Notes under the pieces: model-generated | What the model was told of the DNA's origin: nothing | What the model saw: only the letters and a program-made list of their open reading frames with translations | Database searches by the model: none | Translations under genes and position numbers: made by a program | In this document: positions 24,539-33,446 of the stretch, one piece after another | How positions within the stretch are numbered: position 1 is the first letter of the stretch | Layout: each line of letters begins with the position of its first letter | DNA from: JAVJQS01 sp040218815 | GTDB lineage: Bacteria; Bacteroidota; Bacteroidia; Flavobacteriales_E; Vicingaceae | DNA length: 64,000 nt | Assembly (NCBI GenBank): GCA_040218815.1 | Contig: JAVJQS010000001.1 | Span: 124,001 to 188,000, forward strand | Direction: 5' to 3'

Positions 24539-25517
24539 GGCAAGAATACTTACAGGAATACAAAGTTCAGGCAACAGTGGTGAAGTGCATTTGGGAAATA
24601 TTCTCGGTGCTATTATACCGGGCATTGAGCTTTCAAAAAAGTCTGAAAATGAAGCTTTTTTCTTTATTGCTGACCTCCATTCTCTAACAACAGTTAAAGA
24701 CGCAGCAATTCGTAAAGAAAATGTTTATGCCGTTGCTGCAGCATGGTTAGCCTTTGGTTTTGATACCGATAAGAATGTTTTTTATCGGCAATCAGACGTT
24801 ACAGAAGTTTGTGAGCTTACCTGGTATTTGAATTGCTTTACTCCTTATCCCATGCTAGCAAATGCCCATTCATTTAAAGATAAATCTGAAAATTTATCCG
24901 ATGTTAATGCTGGCTTGTTTGATTATCCTGTTTTGATGGCCTGTGATATTCTATTGTATGATGCCAATTTTGTGCCTGTAGGAAAAGACCAAAAGCAGCA
25001 CTTAGAAATGACCCGTGATATTGCCAGTTCCTTTAATCACAAATACAATGAAACCTTTGTTATGCCAGAACCATTAATTGATGAGCGAATGATGGTAATT
25101 CCTGGCACTGATGGACGGAAGATGAGCAAAAGCTACAACAACTACATCAACATCTTTTTACCAGATAAGAAGCTCCGAAAAGAAGTAATGAAAATAGAAA
25201 CAGATAGCAAAGGCTTAGAAGAACCAAAAGATCCAGATTCCTGTAATGTTTTTGCATTGTATAGTTTGTTGGCAAGCGATGCAGAAACTTCAGCTATGAG
25301 AAAAAAATATGAAGGTGGAAATTATGGTTACGGCCACGCCAAACAGGAGTTATTTGATAAGATCACCAAGCGTTTTCAAACAGAACGAGAAAAATATTGG
25401 GCATTAATGGAAGATAAAGCTGCCATAGATCAACTCTTAAAACAAGGCGCTGATAAAGCAAGAAAAGTTGCTCAGCCTGTTATACAACGTGTTCGCTCAA
25501 AACTAGGGTACAATTAA
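24537..25517 (+). CDS. trpS: Tryptophanyl-tRNA synthetase
   Basis: Class Ic aminoacyl-tRNA synthetase, 326 residues. HIGH-equivalent HLGN at 18-21 and KMSKS at 195-199 are intact; PVGKDQKQHLEMTRDIA is the family-typical tRNA/Trp site region. The loop before HLGN reads GIQSSGNSGEVHLGN, longer than the common GxxPTGxLHLGN. That is the form found in a subset of bacterial TrpRS; activity is not in doubt. It diverges from plsC and is followed 1 bp later by a small lipoprotein gene. Confidence 0.96.
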   Translation: MARILTGIQSSGNSGEVHLGNILGAIIPGIELSKKSENEAFFFIADLHSLTTVKDAAIRKENVYAVAAAWLAFGFDTDKNVFYRQSDVTEVCELTWYLNCFTPYPMLANAHSFKDKSENLSDVNAGLFDYPVLMACDILLYDANFVPVGKDQKQHLEMTRDIASSFNHKYNETFVMPEPLIDERMMVIPGTDGRKMSKSYNNYINIFLPDKKLRKEVMKIETDSKGLEEPKDPDSCNVFALYSLLASDAETSAMRKKYEGGNYGYGHAKQELFDKITKRFQTEREKYWALMEDKAAIDQLLKQGADKARKVAQPVIQRVRSKLGYN

Positions 25518-25518
25518 T

Positions 25519-25920
25519 ATGAAAGTCAATCAGTTATATATTTGTATGCTTGCATTCATGTTTGTTTCCTGTGATGAGGAAGTACAACAAGGGCCTAACT
25601 TTATAGATTCAAATCCCAATGATACCGAAATTCAAGTAGACAATAAATCCTACTTTGAATTAGATAGTTTCTACATCAATACCTCTGGGGGAGATCAACT
25701 TTACGGGCAAGTTGATCGTCGAAATACGACGCAACTAAGAGCCTTCAGGTATGCTTATCCTGAAATGGAGATTCGATTTCAAGTTGATGCCAAACAGTTT
25801 ATACATCTACCAGTTGATTACAGCAGCATGTCAAAAGTAGAAAGTGGGCAATATGAACTAGAAATTAATGGAGTGGATACGAATAAATTAAGTTTTACTT
25901 TTCTATTGAAAAAAATATAG
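25519..25920 (+). CDS. Small lipoprotein of unknown function
   Basis: Hypothetical lipoprotein, 133 residues, with a signal peptide and lipobox around FMFVSC (Cys about 19), followed by acidic residues (DEE), as in lipoproteins sorted to the Bacteroidota surface or outer membrane. The mature part is about 115 residues, beta-rich by appearance, with no motif I recognise. It starts 2 bases after the trpS stop and is probably co-transcribed with it. No function is assigned. Confidence 0.7.
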   Translation: MKVNQLYICMLAFMFVSCDEEVQQGPNFIDSNPNDTEIQVDNKSYFELDSFYINTSGGDQLYGQVDRRNTTQLRAFRYAYPEMEIRFQVDAKQFIHLPVDYSSMSKVESGQYELEINGVDTNKLSFTFLLKKI

Positions 25921-26013
25921 GATAGAGGTAATGTGGCCTCGCGAGTAAAAGTGTCATATTAATACAACTTTTTTAGCCATTTAAAAGATATTAATTTAAA
26001 ATCAACTAACTCA

Positions 26014-27663
26014 ATGAAAAAGCATCAACATATACACAGTCATTTAATGAGCTTCTTTAAACCATGGATGGTTCTCACTTTATTTTTTATTTGTAACAAT
26101 TCCAATCATGTCATTGCTCAAAACTGGAATCAAATTATAAAAACCGTTCCATCCGATAGAGGAGCAGCTGATGAATTTGGCTTTTCAGTGGCCATTTCAG
26201 GCGATTATGCGATAGTTGGTGCTTATTTAGAAGATGAAGATACTACCGGAGGCAATACGCTTAGCTCTGCCGGAGCAGCATATATCCTTAAAAATATTTC
26301 AGGAACATGGACAGAGGTACAAAAGTTGGTCCCTTCAGACAGAGGAGCAGCTGATGAATTTGGCTTTTCAGTAGCCATTTCGGGAAATTATGCTATAGTA
26401 GGTGCAATTGGCGAAGATGAAGATACTACTGGAGGAAATACGCTTAGTTCTGCAGGCTCAGCTTATATCTTTAGAAACAATCTCGGGAGCTGGACTGAGG
26501 TGCAGAAGTTAGTGGCATCAGATAGGAACTTTGATGATGGATTTGGCTATTCAGTAGCCATTACAAGAGATTATGCAATAATTGGTGCCCGTTCTGAAGA
26601 TCAAGATACATTAGGCAGAAATACAATTGCTCAAGCGGGTTCAGCCTATATCTTTGAAAATAATACAGGAACTTGGTCTGAATTGCAAAAGATAGTAGCT
26701 TCAGATAGAGGCATTTTTGATTTCTTTGGCTCATCAGTAGCCATTTCAAACGATTATGCCATAGTAGGTGCCATTTATGAAGATCAAGATACCTCAGGCG
26801 GGAACACCCTTGCCGATGCAGGTTCAGCCTATATCTTTAAGAATAATTCAGGAACTTGGTCCCAGGCACAAAAGTTGGTAGCTTCTGACCGGAGCAGTGC
26901 TGATTATTTTGGCTGGTCTGTAGCCATCTCTGGAGATTTTGTAATAGTGGGTGCAATAGGTGAAGATCATGATACATCAGGAGCAAATGCCATTTCTGAT
27001 GCAGGTTCAGCCTATATCTTTAGTTTTAGTTCAGGAGCTTGGCATGAGGAGCAAAAGTTGGTAGCTTCAGACAGAGGGGCCAATGATAATTTTGGCAATT
27101 CAGTAGCCATTTCAGGGGAAACTGCAATTGTAGGAGCTCCTCTTGAAGATCAAGATACATCAGGAGCAAACTTGCTTACTGAGGCAGGATCAGCCTATAT
27201 CTTTAAAAAGAGTTTAGGAGCTTGGTCAGAAGTACAAAAGATTGTGGCTTCAGATAGGGAAGCTAATGATTATTTTGGCTATGCTGTAGCTATTTCTGGA
27301 GATTATGTAATAGTGGGTGCCCGTTTAGAAGATGAAGATACTACAGGAAGCAATACTCGTAACTCTGCAGGATCTGCATATATCTTTAATAAAAGTTTAA
27401 CGGTAGGAATTGCCGAAAGTAGCTTTGGAGAGTTATTAAAGGTCTACCCTAACCCAACAAAAGGAGACTTCTCCATAGACCTCGGTAATACTTATGAAAA
27501 CACTCAGGTTTTTATTACTGATATTACCGGAAGGTTAGTTGAATCAAAAACTCTAACTCAATCAAGAGTGCTTGATCTTTCGATTGAGGCCCCAGCTGGA
27601 ATTTACCTTGTTTCAATTCAGGCGGGAAATAAAAGAGCCGTGATTCGTTTGGTAAAAGAATAG
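26014..27663 (+). CDS. T9SS-secreted protein with seven 61-residue FG-GAP-like repeats
   Basis: Secreted or surface protein of 549 residues. Signal peptide to about 36 (ending VIAQ). Residues 47-465 are seven tandem units, six of exactly 61 residues and a shortened last one. Each starts SDR and contains FG-x-SVAI, a YAIVGA-type strand, EDxDT and AGSAYIF. This is the FG-GAP/beta-propeller-like pattern, and seven blades would close one propeller (inference). The last 80 residues are a type A T9SS C-terminal domain: KVYPNPTKGDFSI, ITDITGRLV, and APAGIYLVSI near the end. The ATG at 26014 follows an AT-rich leader; the gene is monocistronic and converges on the coiled-coil gene 7 bp away. Ligand unknown. 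Confidence 0.88.
   Translation: MKKHQHIHSHLMSFFKPWMVLTLFFICNNSNHVIAQNWNQIIKTVPSDRGAADEFGFSVAISGDYAIVGAYLEDEDTTGGNTLSSAGAAYILKNISGTWTEVQKLVPSDRGAADEFGFSVAISGNYAIVGAIGEDEDTTGGNTLSSAGSAYIFRNNLGSWTEVQKLVASDRNFDDGFGYSVAITRDYAIIGARSEDQDTLGRNTIAQAGSAYIFENNTGTWSELQKIVASDRGIFDFFGSSVAISNDYAIVGAIYEDQDTSGGNTLADAGSAYIFKNNSGTWSQAQKLVASDRSSADYFGWSVAISGDFVIVGAIGEDHDTSGANAISDAGSAYIFSFSSGAWHEEQKLVASDRGANDNFGNSVAISGETAIVGAPLEDQDTSGANLLTEAGSAYIFKKSLGAWSEVQKIVASDREANDYFGYAVAISGDYVIVGARLEDEDTTGSNTRNSAGSAYIFNKSLTVGIAESSFGELLKVYPNPTKGDFSIDLGNTYENTQVFITDITGRLVESKTLTQSRVLDLSIEAPAGIYLVSIQAGNKRAVIRLVKE
26152..27408 (+). repeat. Seven tandem 183-bp coding repeats
   Basis: Units begin at 26152 and recur every 183 bp in exact frame. 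Units 1 and 2 are the most alike, with a shared run of over 30 identical bases starting at AGAGGAGCAGCTG in each, pointing to a recent duplication. Later units have diverged. Confidence 0.85.
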
Positions 27664-27670
27664 AAGGAAG

Positions 27671-28612
27671 TTATTTCAACTCGTAACTTACAGCGGCCAT
27701 TTCGTAATCTTCCGCATACAAATACAACTTGTATTCGCCTGAAAGCATCTCATATTCTTCATTGGGCTTCGACCAGTCTAAGCAATATTCTTTAGGGGCA
27801 TTATTATAATCTACCACTAAATGATCTGAGTAATACCCTCTCAAATTATTAAACTCGAACTTAAACTCGTCTGTAATCCCAGCGTTCAATATTTTACCAT
27901 CTGGAGCTAATATTCGCAAGTAGATGTCTCGTTTTCCAGCTTTAGCAACCTTATTTTCATCCAACTGAAAGCACATGCGCAGCTTGTCAGTCCTACGCGC
28001 ACGATCTGTTTCTTTACCCGTCATATCGCGTTTTACTTTTACCCCATAAACACTAATCTTCGACGCCTCTAATCGGCTTGCCAATGCAACCTTACTGGAG
28101 AGATTTTCATTCGATTTTGCCAACTCTTTTGCTCTACTCCGCTCTTGACTTAAAGTAGTTCTAACCTGTTCATTTTCATTTCGCAAGCCAACATTTAAGG
28201 TATTCAATGAATCGATTACTACCACATACCCCTGCATTATTGTTCGTAAAGTAGTGGTTTCTTTTTTCAATTTGTAAATGGCATAATCCTTATCTTTTAC
28301 CTTTGCCAATAAATCTTCAATCTCCGCTTTTCGTTGAGCCATTTCCACTTTCATCGAATCGTTAGTGGTTTCCATGGTGTCCAACTCATTAAGCATGTCT
28401 TTTAATTCATTTTCTAACTCCCCTCGCTCGTCATTCAGCAATTCAACTTCAGACCCTTTCTGTGCATAATCCTTTCTTAATTCAAAAAATTGCCATAAAG
28501 TTACCCCTAACGCTAACGATAGCACCACAATTATACCCACCAGAATGCGGTTGGTGTTTTTGGCTTGCTCCTTACTAACTTTCAATGCGTTTTTGCCTTC
28601 TTCCTCTTTCAT
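27671..28612 (-). CDS. Membrane-anchored coiled-coil protein of unknown function
   Basis: Protein of 313 residues from the ATG at 28612. A short cytoplasmic N-terminus and one TM helix (about 20-41, ILVGIIVVLSLALGVTLWQF) precede a long coiled coil (about 45-180) rich in Glu, Lys, Leu and Asn. A C-terminal domain of about 130 residues with KRDIYLRILAPDGKIL and GEYKLYLYAED follows, beta-rich. The layout suggests a periplasmic structural or scaffold protein. A TTG three codons upstream lies inside a -7 box (TATATTTG, 28626-28619), so ATG 28612 is used. It is divergent from comF with about 30 bp between starts. I do not recognise a named family. Confidence 0.72.
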   Translation of the reverse strand: MKEEEGKNALKVSKEQAKNTNRILVGIIVVLSLALGVTLWQFFELRKDYAQKGSEVELLNDERGELENELKDMLNELDTMETTNDSMKVEMAQRKAEIEDLLAKVKDKDYAIYKLKKETTTLRTIMQGYVVVIDSLNTLNVGLRNENEQVRTTLSQERSRAKELAKSNENLSSKVALASRLEASKISVYGVKVKRDMTGKETDRARRTDKLRMCFQLDENKVAKAGKRDIYLRILAPDGKILNAGITDEFKFEFNNLRGYYSDHLVVDYNNAPKEYCLDWSKPNEEYEMLSGEYKLYLYAEDYEMAAVSYELK

Positions 28613-28642
28613 AGAGTGCAAATATAATAGTAAATTAGGAGC

Positions 28643-29323
28643 ATGTTGTCATCCTTGATTGACCTTTTATTTCCTCGTATTTGTTTAGCCTGTGGCAGCA
28701 ATTGTCCCGTTAAACTCAATCAAGTTTGTTTGACTTGCAGAAGTGAACTTCCACAAACTAATTGGCATCTAACAAGCAATCATCAACTTGAGAAATTGTT
28801 TTGGGGGAGAGTAGAACTAGAAAAAGCGACTTCTTTTTTTAAGTTTGAAAAGGGAGGAAAAGTTCAACGACTCATTCATCAATTAAAATATAAGGGCATG
28901 AAAGAAATTGGCGTTTGCTTAGGTGAAATGGCAGCAACGGAACTTTTAAAAAGCGATTTCTTTGAGTCAATTGATTGCCTGGTTCCTGTGCCCATTCACC
29001 CTATAAAACAACACAAAAGGGGCTTTAACCAAAGTCATTTTATTGCTGATGGTGTTGCTAATATTACCGCTATTCCACTATACAAGTCCTTATTAATCAA
29101 ATCATACCATACCAGTTCACAAACTAAAAAAAGCAGATTTAAGCGTTGGCTAAATGTAGATACTACTTTTAAGGTAACTGATGAAGAAATTTTCAATGGC
29201 AAAAACATATTACTCATAGATGACGTGGTAACAACTGGCTCAACGATTGAAGCTTGTGCTAAGGAATTGAAAAAAATTGAGGGAGTGAAAATAAGTCTGT
29301 TAACCATCGCGGCAACTTATTAG
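28643..29323 (+). CDS. comF: ComF-family phosphoribosyltransferase-like protein
   Basis: Protein of 226 residues. N-terminal zinc-type Cys pairs: CLACGSNC (about 14-21) and CLTC (about 29-32). The C-terminal PRTase fold has the PRPP-binding loop LIDDVVTTGST near 192-202 and the upstream VPVPIHPIKQHKRGFNQS typical of ComF. ComF proteins are needed for DNA uptake in competent bacteria, probably on the cytoplasmic side with the ComEC channel; a nucleotide substrate is not established. It is followed 16 bp later by a GAF-domain gene. No other competence gene is in the window. Confidence 0.92.
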   Translation: MLSSLIDLLFPRICLACGSNCPVKLNQVCLTCRSELPQTNWHLTSNHQLEKLFWGRVELEKATSFFKFEKGGKVQRLIHQLKYKGMKEIGVCLGEMAATELLKSDFFESIDCLVPVPIHPIKQHKRGFNQSHFIADGVANITAIPLYKSLLIKSYHTSSQTKKSRFKRWLNVDTTFKVTDEEIFNGKNILLIDDVVTTGSTIEACAKELKKIEGVKISLLTIAATY

Positions 29324-29338
29324 CTACTTTTGCGGATT

Positions 29339-29821
29339 ATGACGGAGGAAATTTCAATTGACCCTAAACTAAGCAAAGAAGAAAGCTACAAAAGTCTGAT
29401 TCCTCAGCTTGATGCCTTACTTGCTGGTGAAACTGACCTTATAGCAAATCTGGCAAATTTGTCGGCAGCGCTAATGGCTGCTTTTAATTTTCTTTGGGTG
29501 GGTTTCTATTTTCATAAACATGGTGAGTTAATTCTAGGCCCTTTTCAAGGACCGGTTGCTTGCAACCGGCTCCATCTAGGAAAGGGAGTATGTGGGACCG
29601 CTGTATTAATAAAGAAAACTATAATTGTTCCCGACGTAAACCTTTTTGATGGGCACATTGCATGTAGTTCGTTAGCCAAGTCAGAAATTGTAATCCCAAT
29701 CTTTAGCAATGGTGAAGTTAGAGCAGTTTTAGATGTTGATAGTGAACAATTAGACTACTTTGACGATGTGGATAAAAGCTACCTTAGCGATATTGTTAAC
29801 CTAATTGAAAGTAAAATTTAA
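29339..29821 (+). CDS. msrC: Free methionine-R-sulfoxide reductase (GAF domain)
   Basis: Single-GAF-domain enzyme, 160 residues from the ATG at 29339; a TTG at 29330 is less likely. The fRMsr cysteines and their contexts are present: ACNRLHLGKGVCGTA gives two Cys and HIACSSLAKSEIVIP the third. The expected FLWVGFYFHKHGELILGPFQ segment precedes them. The enzyme reduces free L-methionine-R-sulfoxide using thioredoxin. It lies between comF and an Ig-like lipoprotein gene, all on the plus strand with gaps under 20 bp. The full cysteine set makes a non-catalytic GAF protein unlikely. Confidence 0.9.
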   Translation: MTEEISIDPKLSKEESYKSLIPQLDALLAGETDLIANLANLSAALMAAFNFLWVGFYFHKHGELILGPFQGPVACNRLHLGKGVCGTAVLIKKTIIVPDVNLFDGHIACSSLAKSEIVIPIFSNGEVRAVLDVDSEQLDYFDDVDKSYLSDIVNLIESKI

Positions 29822-29827
29822 GTACAA

Positions 29828-31414
29828 TTGAAGCGTTTATTAGCCTATTCTGTAATCTGTTTCCTTTTTATAGGCTGTGCCCAAGTGGTAGCACCAACAG
29901 GTGGGTTAAAGGATACAACTCCTCCAGAAATATTGGATATTCAGCCCGAAAACTCTAGCACTAATTTTACTTCTAAAACCATAGAGATAGAGTTTGATGA
30001 ATTTGTTCGATTGAATCAACTGAATGATGAATTAATAGTCTCTCCGCCCCTTAAAAATAAGTTAGAGACTTCTATTAAAGGCAAAAAGCTAATAATAGAA
30101 TTAAATGACACCCTCAGAGAAAATACAACTTATGTATTCAATTTTGGAAATGCCATTGTAGATGTGAATGAAGGGAATAAGTTAGAAAATTTTCAATATG
30201 TATTTTCTACAGGAAATTCTATTGACTCCTTAACATTATCAGGCTCAGTTCTTGATGCATTTAGTTTAGCTCCTGAAAAGGAGGCACTTGTTATGTTATA
30301 CGATAACATAACAAACGATTCAATACCTTATAATAAACTGCCAACATATATTGGACGAACAAACGACAAAGGTCAGTTTACAATAACAAATATTGCAGCT
30401 GGTGACTATAAACTATTCGCCTTAATTGATGGGAATAAAAATTATTTGTTTGATCTTCCGACTGAAAAAATTGGCTTCATCTCCGAGTCAATAAACATTA
30501 CAACAGGTGCTGATAGCGTAAAAATTCATGTTTTTGAAGAAGCCAGGAGCAAACAATTTATTGAAAAGCAGGAGATCAAACGCAATAGGCTAACACTTAG
30601 CTTTAATGAGCCTCTAGATAGCTTTAGCTTCAAGGGTATAGACACTAACCTCAATTCAATTTTAATTACTCAACAATTAACAACTACAAAAGATTCTGTC
30701 ATATTTTGGTGGAAAGAAGCAAATGGTGTTAAGCTCAGAATGCAAGTAAAAGACGGGCGAGAGTTTACAGATACTATAAAGTTTAAAATTGATTCTATTC
30801 CGAAAAAAAGTAAATTAAAATTAGAATCCTCACTTTCTAAAAAACACCCTTACTTTAAAGACATTTCATTAAAATTCAATCGTCCAATTAAATCAATTGA
30901 TACTGCCCAAATGCAACTTTTCTACTCCGATTCAACTGCAGTTAATTATACTGTAAAAATTGACAGCAGTCAGGAGCAGATTGTGCTATTGAGTTTTGAA
31001 GCAATCGAAGATAGTAGCTATAAACTATCAATATTACCTAACGCTTTCATTGATATTTACAACAAGACAACGGATAGCATTTCATCTAAAATAAAATTTG
31101 ACAAGGCAAGCGATTATGGCCAATTAACTGTAAAAGTAAACACCAACATTCCTTCAATAGCTCGGGTTATCCAATTAACTGATGCAAAAGGAATGCTATT
31201 AAAGGAACAAAACTTAATCGATTTTCAATCAACATTTAATAACCTTAAACCTGGTAATTATCGTCTAAAACTAATTGTTGACGAAAATAATAATGGGAAA
31301 TGGGATCCTGGAAACTATTTACAAGACAAACAAGCTGAAAGCGTCATACTTTATGATGAAGATATAAGTATGAGAAGTAATTGGGACCAAGAAATTGAAT
31401 GGATTTTGAAGTAA
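29828..31414 (+). CDS. Ig-like (Big_5) domain lipoprotein
   Basis: Outer-envelope lipoprotein of 528 residues found widely in Bacteroidota. Start codon is TTG at 29828, which yields an intact signal peptide (MKRLLAYSVICFLFIGC, Cys 17). Next is the conserved APTGGLKDTTPPEIL, then an Ig-like SbsA/Big_5 domain (about 30-135) with IEIEFDEFVRLNQL. A prealbumin-like region with GQFTITNIAAGDYKL and KNYLFDLPTEKIGF follows, then further beta domains to the end (ENNNGKWDPGNYL). A structural or assembly role at the outer membrane is possible; no enzymatic motif is visible. It probably shares an operon with comF, fRMsr and ligA. Confidence 0.85.
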   Translation: MKRLLAYSVICFLFIGCAQVVAPTGGLKDTTPPEILDIQPENSSTNFTSKTIEIEFDEFVRLNQLNDELIVSPPLKNKLETSIKGKKLIIELNDTLRENTTYVFNFGNAIVDVNEGNKLENFQYVFSTGNSIDSLTLSGSVLDAFSLAPEKEALVMLYDNITNDSIPYNKLPTYIGRTNDKGQFTITNIAAGDYKLFALIDGNKNYLFDLPTEKIGFISESINITTGADSVKIHVFEEARSKQFIEKQEIKRNRLTLSFNEPLDSFSFKGIDTNLNSILITQQLTTTKDSVIFWWKEANGVKLRMQVKDGREFTDTIKFKIDSIPKKSKLKLESSLSKKHPYFKDISLKFNRPIKSIDTAQMQLFYSDSTAVNYTVKIDSSQEQIVLLSFEAIEDSSYKLSILPNAFIDIYNKTTDSISSKIKFDKASDYGQLTVKVNTNIPSIARVIQLTDAKGMLLKEQNLIDFQSTFNNLKPGNYRLKLIVDENNNGKWDPGNYLQDKQAESVILYDEDISMRSNWDQEIEWILK

Positions 31415-31430
31415 AAGCAAGAATTTAAAG

Positions 31431-33446
31431 ATGACAAGCGAAGAAGGCAAAGTAAAAATTGAGCAGCTTACCAGAGAGCTTCGACAACACAACTATAATT
31501 ATTATCAAGAGGACGCTCCAACAATTAGCGACTTTGAGTTTGATCAGCTTTTAACCCAATTGCAAGAATTGGAGAAAAAATATCCTGAATTTGCGCATCC
31601 CCTTTCTCCAACAAAACGCGTAGGCGGAACAGTTACCAAAAACTTTGAAACAGTTGTTCATCAATATCCCATGCTTTCGCTTTCAAATAGCTACAACCGA
31701 GAGGAACTAGTTGAATTTGACGAACGTGTTCAAAAATTAGCAGGACAAAAAGTAAGCTATTCTTGTGAACTTAAATACGATGGTGTAGCGATTGGAATTT
31801 CTTATAAAAATGGACAATTAAGCAGAGCTGTTACCAGAGGTGATGGGAGCAAAGGCGACGACATTACTGAAAATGTAAAAACTATTCGTTCGGTTCCACT
31901 GCAACTTCAAGGTGATTATCCAGAGGAATTCGAAATTAGGGGAGAAATTTTCTATCCCCTTTCGGTGTTTACACAATTGAATAAGGCCCGTGAAGAGGCT
32001 GGTGAAACTTTATTGGCCAACCCACGAAATGCTGCTTCAGGCACCTTAAAGATGCAAGACTCTGCTGTTGTCGCTCAGCGAAATCTAGATTGCTATTTGT
32101 ATTATGTTCTGGGAGATAAGCTTCCGTTTGATAGCCATTTAGAAAACCTAAAAGCAGCTTCAAGCTGGGGCTTTAAGGCACCTCTTGAAAAACACAACTT
32201 GATAAAAAAGTGCTCCAATATCGATGAAATCTTTGAATTTATCGATTATTGGGAGGTAAATCGCTCTACCCTTGACTTTGAGATAGATGGTATTGTGATA
32301 AAAGTAGACGATTTTGACTTACAAGAGGAATTAGGTTACACTGCAAAAAGCCCAAGATGGGCCATTGCATATAAGTACAAAACTGAGCAAGCTGAAACAA
32401 AATTGAATCAAATAAGCTATCAGGTTGGTAGAACTGGTGCTATCACTCCTGTAGCAAACCTTGAGCCGGTACTACTAGCAGGAACAACTGTCAAGCGAGC
32501 ATCACTTCATAATGCTGATCAAATCGAAAAGTTAGACGTACGCGAAGGGGATATTGTTCAGGTAGAAAAAGGCGGAGAAATTATCCCAAAAGTGGTAGGA
32601 ATTAACTTTTCACTTCGTCCAGCTCACTCTAAACCGACTGAATACATTAAAAACTGTCCAGAATGTGATACACCACTCATTCGATTGGAAGGAGAAGCTC
32701 AACATTTTTGCCCCAATAGCTGGGCCTGTCCGCCTCAAATTAAAGGCAAAATGGCTCACTTTATATCTCGAAAAGCCATGGACATAGATGGTTTGGGAGA
32801 AGAAACTATTGAACAGCTATACAATGAAGGCCTTATAAAAAATATTGCAGATTTATATCAGATCCGAAAAGAAGAGCTGCTTCAACTTGACCGCATGGCT
32901 GAAAAGTCTGCTTCTAATTTAATAGCAGGTTTAGAGCAATCAAAACAAATTCCTTTTCAGCGAGTACTGTTTGCCATCGGAATCCGCTATGTTGGTGAAA
33001 CGGTTTCAAAAAAATTAGCAACACATTTTAAATCAATGCGAGCATTAAGGCAAGCAAGTTTTGAAGAGCTGATTGCAGTAGATGAAATTGGAGACAAGAT
33101 TGCTGAAAGCATCATCCTATTTTTTCAAGAGGAAAAAAATGTAGACTTGGTCAACCGCTTATCGGATATTGGATTACAGTTTGAGTTGGATGAAGTGGAG
33201 GACACTAAAATTTCTAACAAACTTGAAGGGAAAACCTTTGTAGTTTCAGGTGTTTTTGAAAACTACTCAAGAGATGAGCTAAAGAGCACGATTGAGAATC
33301 ATGGCGGCAAAAATGTAGGTTCATTATCTGGCAAAACAGATTTTTTAATTGCTGGTGACAAAATGGGACCTGCAAAAAAAGAAAAAGCTGAAAAGCTGGG
33401 CATTAAAATTTTAACTGAGGCTGAATTTAATGAGCAAATTAGCTAA
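31431..33446 (+). CDS. ligA: NAD-dependent DNA ligase LigA
   Basis: Replicative and repair ligase of 671 residues, the normal length. The nucleophilic lysine is K115 in CELKYDGVA. The NAD-binding Ia region carries NYYQEDAPTISDFEFDQL. The OB-fold, the zinc finger (CPECDTPL, then CPNSWAC), helix-hairpin-helix repeats and the C-terminal BRCT domain from about 590 (GKTFVVSGVFENYSR) are all complete. Its stop overlaps the convergent recQ stop by 4 bases (33443-33446). Confidence 0.97.
   Translation: MTSEEGKVKIEQLTRELRQHNYNYYQEDAPTISDFEFDQLLTQLQELEKKYPEFAHPLSPTKRVGGTVTKNFETVVHQYPMLSLSNSYNREELVEFDERVQKLAGQKVSYSCELKYDGVAIGISYKNGQLSRAVTRGDGSKGDDITENVKTIRSVPLQLQGDYPEEFEIRGEIFYPLSVFTQLNKAREEAGETLLANPRNAASGTLKMQDSAVVAQRNLDCYLYYVLGDKLPFDSHLENLKAASSWGFKAPLEKHNLIKKCSNIDEIFEFIDYWEVNRSTLDFEIDGIVIKVDDFDLQEELGYTAKSPRWAIAYKYKTEQAETKLNQISYQVGRTGAITPVANLEPVLLAGTTVKRASLHNADQIEKLDVREGDIVQVEKGGEIIPKVVGINFSLRPAHSKPTEYIKNCPECDTPLIRLEGEAQHFCPNSWACPPQIKGKMAHFISRKAMDIDGLGEETIEQLYNEGLIKNIADLYQIRKEELLQLDRMAEKSASNLIAGLEQSKQIPFQRVLFAIGIRYVGETVSKKLATHFKSMRALRQASFEELIAVDEIGDKIAESIILFFQEEKNVDLVNRLSDIGLQFELDEVEDTKISNKLEGKTFVVSGVFENYSRDELKSTIENHGGKNVGSLSGKTDFLIAGDKMGPAKKEKAEKLGIKILTEAEFNEQIS

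Noticed and set aside
28613..28621. TTG start three codons upstream of the coiled-coil membrane gene
   Set aside because: The codon lies inside the -7 box TATATTTG; the ATG at 28612 gives a normal start.
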